This document shows, piece by piece, positions 6,444 through 6,608 of a stretch of DNA of 6,608 nucleotides (within the stretch, counting starts at the first letter, position 1; each line of letters starts with the position of its first letter). Where the stretch lies: assembly GCA_016292295.1 (NCBI GenBank), contig JADNEJ010000505.1, forward strand, positions 1 through 6,608, read 5' to 3'. Origin of the DNA: Candidatus Thiodictyon intracellulare (lineage in GTDB: Bacteria; Pseudomonadota; Gammaproteobacteria; Chromatiales; Chromatiaceae). The notes under the pieces are model-generated. The model was given only the letters and a program-made list of their open reading frames with translations. It had not been told where the DNA came from and did not search any database. A program made the translations under genes and the position numbers.

Positions 6444-6460
6444 CTGAGATTTTCTCTCAG
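6444..6460 (+). other. Short stem-loop upstream of the transposase
   Basis: A perfect 6-bp stem, ctgaga (6444-6449) with tctcag (6455-6460), closes a 5-base ttttc loop. It lies about 43 bases before the transposase ATG. Insertion sequences sometimes carry hairpins near their ends that limit read-through expression, and this might be one, but the stem is short and the position may lie outside the element. Confidence 0.3.
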
Positions 6461-6487
6461 GACCCTAGCGTAACAGACCGACGTCGA

Positions 6488-6493
6488 TATACT
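6488..6493 (+). promoter_or_regulatory. Candidate -10 box (TATACT) for the transposase
   Basis: TATACT matches the sigma-70 -10 consensus at five of six positions. It ends 9 bases before the ATG at 6503, so transcription would start about 0-3 bases before the start codon. No good -35 hexamer stands 16-18 bases upstream. Confidence 0.35.
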
Positions 6494-6502
6494 ATCGTCC
6501 CT

Positions 6503-6608
6503 ATGCTCGACTATGCCCTCTCCACCAAACAACTCGCCGAGCTGCGTACCGCCCATCGGCGTACGCGCGACCAGCGCGAGGCCGACCGCATCAAGGCGGT
6601 CGTGTCGC
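6503..6608 (+). CDS. IS630-family transposase, N-terminal fragment (cut by window end)
   Basis: The 35 visible codons begin MLDYALSTKQLAELRTAHRR and continue with RTRDQREADRIKAVVS. This resembles the start of IS630-type transposases with an N-terminal winged helix-turn-helix DNA-binding domain: an LxxLRxAHRR...READRIKAVV helix, after which the family usually continues into the helix-turn-helix proper. The DDE catalytic domain would lie beyond the window, so completeness cannot be judged. No Shine-Dalgarno sequence precedes the ATG (cgtccct), and no other in-frame ATG is visible. The GC-rich coding sequence contrasts with the A+T-richer DNA just upstream, which fits an element boundary near 6460-6490. 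The family call rests on a short conserved N-terminus and is moderately sure. Confidence 0.65.
   Translation, partial: MLDYALSTKQLAELRTAHRRTRDQREADRIKAVVS

Overview
The window is mostly one GC-rich bacterial operon on the minus strand, followed by a repeat-rich intergenic stretch that ends in the start of an insertion-sequence transposase. High GC, strong Shine-Dalgarno sites, a GldF-GldG fusion and an IS630-like transposase suggest a high-GC gammaproteobacterium. A purple sulfur bacterium of the Chromatiaceae is my best guess, but the sequence alone does not fix this.

Operon (minus strand, 5150 down to 77). Three tightly coupled genes are read in this order: an ABC ATPase of the GldA type (5150-4188), a fused ABC-2 permease plus GldG-like auxiliary protein of 969 residues (4195-1286), and a membrane-anchored DUF4340 protein with a long acidic tail (1282-77). 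The first pair overlaps by 8 bases and the second pair is 3 bases apart. Together they should form one inner-membrane ABC complex: a cytoplasmic ATPase, a membrane permease carrying a large periplasmic domain, and a second periplasmic partner. Families of this kind are known, but their substrate outside gliding Bacteroidetes is not established.

Right-hand intergenic region (5151-6502). I see no convincing gene in about 1.35 kb. It holds three separate palindromic, MITE-like elements: 5496-5644, 5696-5831 and 6167-6364. The third lies in sequence visibly richer in A+T than the operon and has a second hairpin centred almost exactly on its axis. Nothing recognisable lies in 5151-5495 or 5841-6166.

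Left edge (1-76). Just past the DUF4340 stop codon lies a 54-base sequence that recurs in inverted orientation, with only two mismatches, at 5509-5562 inside the first palindromic element. The whole three-gene operon is therefore bracketed by inverted copies of one dispersed repeat. The left copy runs off the window.

Right edge. A transposase gene of IS630 type begins at 6503 and is cut by the window after 35 codons. A -10-like hexamer lies only 9 bases before its ATG and there is no ribosome binding site, so its mRNA may be essentially leaderless.
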